Shown in pieces: positions 58,620-64,000 of a stretch of 64,000 nt of DNA; within the stretch, counting starts at the first letter, position 1, and each line of letters opens with the position of its first letter. Both the position numbers and the translations under genes were made by a program. Origin of the DNA: Apricaphanius iberus (lineage: Eukaryota; Chordata; Actinopteri; Cyprinodontiformes; Aphaniidae); the NCBI GenBank assembly GCA_028564705.1, contig JAPXFQ010000994.1:310001-374000 (forward strand). Direction: 5' to 3'. The notes under the pieces are model-generated. The model ran no database searches. It was given only the letters and a program-made list of their open reading frames with translations, and was not told the origin of the DNA.

Positions 58620-60740
58620 ATTTTTTTAAAGCTCCTTTCACCTTTTTCTTAGAAATTTTAAACATGATAAATTCACAAACTAACTACAACTGGCACATTC
58701 TTCTGGGGATATCATATGAAATAAAGGGAGGCTGATAACACCCTATTTCTGGCTTCATCCATTTGTTTTTATTGCTGTATGTTCTCTCTCTCTTTATTTT
58801 GGATGTTCCCAATCCAATTTGTCCTAGTGTGGGTGCATCAACACCTATCAGCTAGTGTATATGTAAGGGCGCAGCTTAGGTTGGAGACAAATTTGTCAGC
58901 AAGAAAACAGTTTGTGAACGTACGTTTTTTCAGTGTCACAGACTTTTAGAGATGAGGAATGAACTATTCAGAATTGCTTGTAAACAGGTTCGTGCCAGGT
59001 AGACTTTAGAAAAGAAGCGATGAAATCCAGTCTAATTCCAACTAATAGACATAATGTCAAAATGTGGTTTTTCCTGCCTCTTGTCATGTCATCAGCCCAA
59101 ACAAACAAATTTAGCAGCCTTTTCTTCTTTCTGTTTCCGCTTGAAACACTTTGCTTAAAAAAATTATTATAAAATTATAATATCATCAATTAGAAATTAT
59201 ACCTAACATTTAAGCCATTCAATTAACAACATTTATTTACAGCAGCATCCAGAAAATAAAGTGTGTAAAACTGTTTGTTTGGCTGATTTTATAAAGTAGT
59301 TGTAATGATTTATATTTAAAGAAAGCCAGAGTTCAAGGAGTCGGACGGAAAGTCTGATTAATTATCTTTGACGATATCTTTTTTAATTTATTTTATCAGT
59401 CTCTATACTGGTGGAATTTGGGTAAGAAAATTTTATTTATGCAACAAACTCAACTCAACCCGAATGCTTTTTGAAAACTTCCTGCTGATTTCCAGCAATC
59501 CTTCCTACCCCCAAAAAAGAAAAAAAGGTCACGATATGAAATGTAGTTCGTTCCGTCTTTATACAGGCTTCCATTGTGAATTTAAGTACATGTTTTCTGA
59601 AATCGCTCTGTTTCATCCTCAGCTTCCTTACTCAAGGTGTGATATTTGCTCTTTTCTTTTCATTTCACTTCTTCTGTAGACCGGTGAAATATCTTCTATG
59701 CATTCGTCCCGCATCACAAGCTTGACAATCAATAAGCTCTGTTCTCAGCAGGAAAAGGGCCTCTTTTTATGCATCATGGTCTGAAATCTGTTACCTAAGA
59801 GCAGAATATTAGATTTAAATTCATTACACTTATCCATCAGCCTGCCTATGTATTCAGTCTCAAAGATGTTACTTTATATCAACATTTTAACGTTTTGCAG
59901 TAAGGCTTCTGGACCGCTTTTTCTCCATGCAGGTTTTCTCTAAGCAGGTGTTCTATTATACGCTGCACTAAAAAGGCTGCTTTATTCTTGAGCTAATTAT
60001 TGCTTTGATTTTTTTGGAACCAGTGATCCTAGGACGTGGTTTTAGAAATATCAGTAAAACATTCAGTTTGACCTAGTAAAACACCAATTGAACAATTTTG
60101 GCCAATATCAATATCCAGTAATAAAGAGAACATATTATTCGTCTTTTTAAACAAGAAATAACTGGTCTATGGTCGGTACAAAACATGTTAATAAGTTTCT
60201 ACACAAAAAAAATTACTTGCAAAAATTGATCTCAACATCTCATTTCTTGACAATTTAAGTCCCTTTCAGAATAAGCCATTTAGAGGGCTCTGTCACTTTT
60301 ATGCAAATTAGCAGGTTAAGGCCACGCCCACCCATCTTGCGGGTTTGCCACATATGAAAAAGGCACAGAATTGAAATTACCATACAGGGTTCGACAGGTG
60401 AGGGGCGGTTATATACAAATTCCACTTAATTGAGTGTTTATAGAGTCAGCAGTCACCCAATTGGCAACACAAAAGGATGGAAGGATTTGCATACTATGTC
60501 CGCTTTAATAGTGCTGTTACATTCTAATATGTAAAAATGTATACAGAGTCATAATGCATAAACTAAAGGAGGTATAATTCAATGAAATCTCACACTAACC
60601 AATGCTTGCTTTGTAAACCAGATTTGAAGAAATAAAAGCAATCCTTTTTTTTCCATTTTGAATATCTCAAAGTTAGAAAAAAAATCATGGTGTCTTTGGC
60701 AAACAATTTAAATTTACAATGTACAGATCCTGGCAAGGGT
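58620..60740. other. Non-coding, inferred intron of the rightward candidate gene
   Basis: AT-rich; no exon, transposon end or tandem array recognised. Confidence 0.35.
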
Positions 60741-61336
60741 CAGAAATAATCTTAAAGTGTAAGAATCTGTACCCTTAGTTTATTAAACGAACACGGATTA
60801 TTGAAATATGGGAATGGATTAATAAACTGTGGGCACGGATTTGTAATCCGTACCCTTGGTTTATTAAACCATGCACGCGGATTTGAGCATCCTGCTGAAC
60901 TTTTGCCAGAGCTTTAAACAGAATTATTCCCGTAACTTGTAAATAAGACGACTAAGCTATACTTAAGCTCATTATTGACCAGGTTTGTTTCAACTCAAAG
61001 TAAAAGTCCATTCACAATCTCTGCAAAGGGTGCTGCAGCATTCGCACACATAGAAACTGTAGGCCTATAGGATAGCGGAATATCAGTCAGCTCGGATACT
61101 GATTATATGAAAATTGCAGTGGGACCACAAGTGGATGCACTGTTAAAAATAATCCACATCAGGGTATACGGTGGTGACAAAACTCTATAAATATTGCTGG
61201 GGACATTTTTCCAGCTAAAATGACTCATATGTAAATACTTTCCTCCAGGACTCAATCTGTGTGCACGGTTTAATAAACCAAGGGTACGGATTAATATTCT
61301 GAGGTCACAGATTCTTACACCTCAAAATTATTTCTG
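60741..61336. mobile_element. Inverted-repeat element (MITE), family not recognised
   Basis: Terminal inverted repeats of about 30 bp start CAGAAATAAT and include GTGTAAGAATCTGT, matching at 27 of 30 positions between 60741-60770 and the complement of 61307-61336. Further inside, CCGTACCCTTGGTTTATTAA occurs on the left (near 60858) and in complement on the right (near 61269). No ORF over 60 codons and no obvious target duplication. Confidence 0.75.
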
Positions 61337-64000
61337 CACCTGAAACCTTCCGGGCTCTGTAAAAATGGGATTTAGATAACTGCACACGTTAGATTACCAC
61401 ATTTTTCTACTCTAAAATCAGAGAGATTAAAATGATACTGATTCAGTAAAATGTCTTTCCTTTTAAAATATAAGCAACAAGATAATCTTATTGTCTTCTC
61501 ACTTCACTTTTACATTTATGCCAGAGCAAAAAGATCTGGAGAATGTCTACATTGATTTTATAGTCATTTCGTATCATTGAATTCTGAATTTAGGGGCCGT
61601 GTTTCGGGGCATCTGTTAAGATTATTGCCTTGCAGAAAGAGGATCGAGTCCTTTTTTCCGATTGTGGTTGCAATGTTTTCGACATTGCGTGCTGACTTCC
61701 AAAGCTGTTCAGAAAACATACATGTTTTGAACCTGAGTGCATGCATGTATGTTGATTTGTCTGTGTGTTGCCTTGTAAAAGTCTGATGACTGGAGGGAAG
61801 CTTTGACCGTATAAGGATTAAACAGATACAGAGGAGGAATTTGGATTTGCTCTAAGGAAACGTTCCACATTTTGTGTAATTTAGATAAGCGATGGTATCG
61901 CAGAACAGTTTGCCAACAATAAATAAAACCCTGTACCAGTTTACCAGTTAGTCAAAGTGAGGTTTTTACCCCCTTAGCTGGTCAGATTTATCAGTTTAAC
62001 ACTATTTAAACTGATCAATCAGACCAACAGAGCTGAAGGAAACTTATTGTAGACTCTTCATGTTGCAAGCACAGGTTCATAGAAATATCCCCTTTTTCAA
62101 GGCATGTCCTAGAGAAAATAAAGACAGAATATGGAGTGATGGATTCACTGTTTGATGAGTTAAACTGGAAATGAATTAATGAAACAAAGAGTTGGATCAG
62201 TCAGTGAGGGGATTCTTAGTGTATGATAACCTACAGTAAATCACTGTAATATCACAAACATTTTAAGAAAAAGTTTGCAGTGAGATCTAAATGCTTTTAT
62301 TTTCAACAAAAAAGCAATAATTATTGCAAACTCTAACATTTATAGTCAGTTTTTACAATTAGGTTTGGGATAAAGCAAAGTATAACGTTTACCCATTTGA
62401 CAGTCTGCTGATAATAGCTGGTTAATTATTCTGGCCGATTGCTTTGCCAGTTTATTGTTTCTTAATACGATGACAGTCATTGGAGGCTTTCACGTTTTAG
62501 TTTTGACACAGACTTTTTAAATAATACTGATTATTAATTGTGATCGAGAAATGTATTATTATGATTAATCTTTTAGTATTATTAACACTGAGAACAGAGG
62601 GGCCAGAAAACAGGTGTTGAGTTCGAGGTTAGAGAAGACATCACTGCCTTAGAAAATATTGATTTTTCTTACATACTTAGTTTTGAGAGGTTCTCTTATT
62701 GTGTTACATATAACCCAAGCTATTGCCATTGTTTTGTATATGTCCAAAATTCACTTATTCACAGCTAAAGAGCCAGATGTCTTCATCCGGAGATATCCCC
62801 ACCCTGAGATTAATAGTTTTGTATTCAAAGTTATAAAGGCAAGGTTGCTGAACTTTATAAATACTTATTTTCATTTGAGCTTGTGGGAGGTAGGAGGTAG
62901 GGGGGCAGCATTCAGCATTCACTTGGATATGTGCTGTTCTCCTGTATGATCAATTCAACTTTTATTAAAACCTCCAAACGCTAAAAGGAAATCTCTCTCA
63001 TCTTTATTAAGAGTCTTAAATGCCATTACATTAATAATAATTTAAGTAATATTTCCAAACAGGTGATTTTTCAGGATGAGAAATGTCTACTAGCCTACTT
63101 CCAGCCAGAGGAGCAGCAGGGTGCAGCAACATATATGGCTCAGTGCTCCGGTCACTCCATTGTCTTTACTGACAGCTTGTTAATAAAACGTAAAATAAAG
63201 GAGATGCTTTACTGAGGCATTTTTGTCACTTTGTAATTCTGACGATTAAAATGATCGCTATGCCTCCACACCGACTACATAAACAGTCACACTCACGGCT
63301 GCAAACGAATACCTAGACACAGAACATCAAGCACACGAAAAACCACATAAAAGGAAGTGAGCTTTGATAAAGCATGCTGGTGCTAGCTCCATGCTGCTGG
63401 TGGAAAACGCTATTAGACTCTGTGCCCTTTAAAGGCCAGCTTTCTGCGACAACTGTTTATTTGTACAGTACTAGAGTAAGACGTACGGCTCTGTGTGCTG
63501 CGTGCAGCACGGTGACCCTTAAGATGGGAGTTTTAAGGGCCCAGAGCCAGAAGAAGGATTGCAGTGTTTAGCGCCTCATGGAGAACAAAAGTCGTATAAG
63601 ATAGCATATTATAAAAATCTGTCCATTTATCTAAGTCAGCAGAGAAGGTGTATGAAGAGACTGCTTTAAAATGATAATTCTTAGGGTTTTAAAGCCAGAT
63701 CAGGCAAATATGAGCTTGGATTTTTATCTAGAGTAGCGCTAAAAATCCTGTTCCACATTTAGACGTTTGATGAGCCACCCTTTTTAAGAGATAGAAATTT
63801 AAAAGTCCTTATTTTACAAACAAAGAGGAATGTATGTGAAGCCACTAATTTTACAAACCACAGGGAAAAAAACAGCAGAAAACGTTAGATAACCTGCATA
63901 TTTTATCGTCTTTTTCCAAAATGACTTCCTTAATCCACTTTGATTTGTTATTTAACCTGCCATGTTAAGTTGGATGAAACTTGGACATACAATGATGAGA
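61337..64000. other. Non-coding right edge
   Basis: No exon or repeat family recognised. ORFs here are below 100 codons and without domains. Confidence 0.35.

Overview
This is nuclear DNA from a vertebrate, almost certainly a ray-finned (teleost) fish. It is AT-rich with long introns and dense, decayed transposon remnants. Recognisable families include several Tc1-like elements, L2-type LINEs, hAT/Harbinger-like MITEs, a Rex1/Babar-like LINE piece, a tRNA-SINE-like repeat ending in GATG units, and a solo-LTR-like block. There is no sign of bacterial gene organisation.

Three host genes are readable by exon-by-exon translation, all on the minus strand, so the window runs 3' to 5' for them. (1) ccs, the copper chaperone for superoxide dismutase, is complete at 33796 to 26066: eight coding exons, 270 codons, all junctions GT/AG and in phase. 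(2) An rbm14/rbm4-family RNA-binding protein (best matched by teleost rbm14b) has its coding region at 20539 to 16081 in three coding exons, 557 codons, behind a probable non-coding first exon near 23.3 kb. (3) The first coding exon of a sarcomeric alpha-actinin (actn3-like) lies at 7993 to 7859; the rest of the gene lies beyond the left edge, so positions 1-7858 are intron 1. In human, CCS, RBM14/RBM4 and ACTN3 are also clustered (11q13), so this is conserved microsynteny.

Right of ccs (34-64 kb) no gene could be identified with certainty. 35.0-38.2 kb is L2 LINE debris. 41.2-43.3 kb is a multi-layer transposon nest. 45.7-46.8 kb is a MITE inside another TIR element. 48.5-51.1 kb is a Tc1 remnant split by a solo-LTR-like insert. 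51.7-52.2 kb has two exon-like ORFs of unknown identity on the minus strand. 52.3-55.0 kb is a strikingly GC-rich island. 55.4-56.8 kb is another Tc1 copy interrupted by a LINE fragment. 57.4-57.75 kb is a CpG-rich segment that looks like the promoter and first exon of a plus-strand gene running off the right edge. 60.7-61.3 kb is an inverted-repeat element that matches no family I recognise.

The three host genes share no pathway: ccs matures SOD1, the RBM protein acts in nuclear RNA processing or transcription, and actn3 cross-links actin in fast muscle. Exon boundaries rest on reading frame, splice consensus and remembered family sequence. No alignment or database search was possible.
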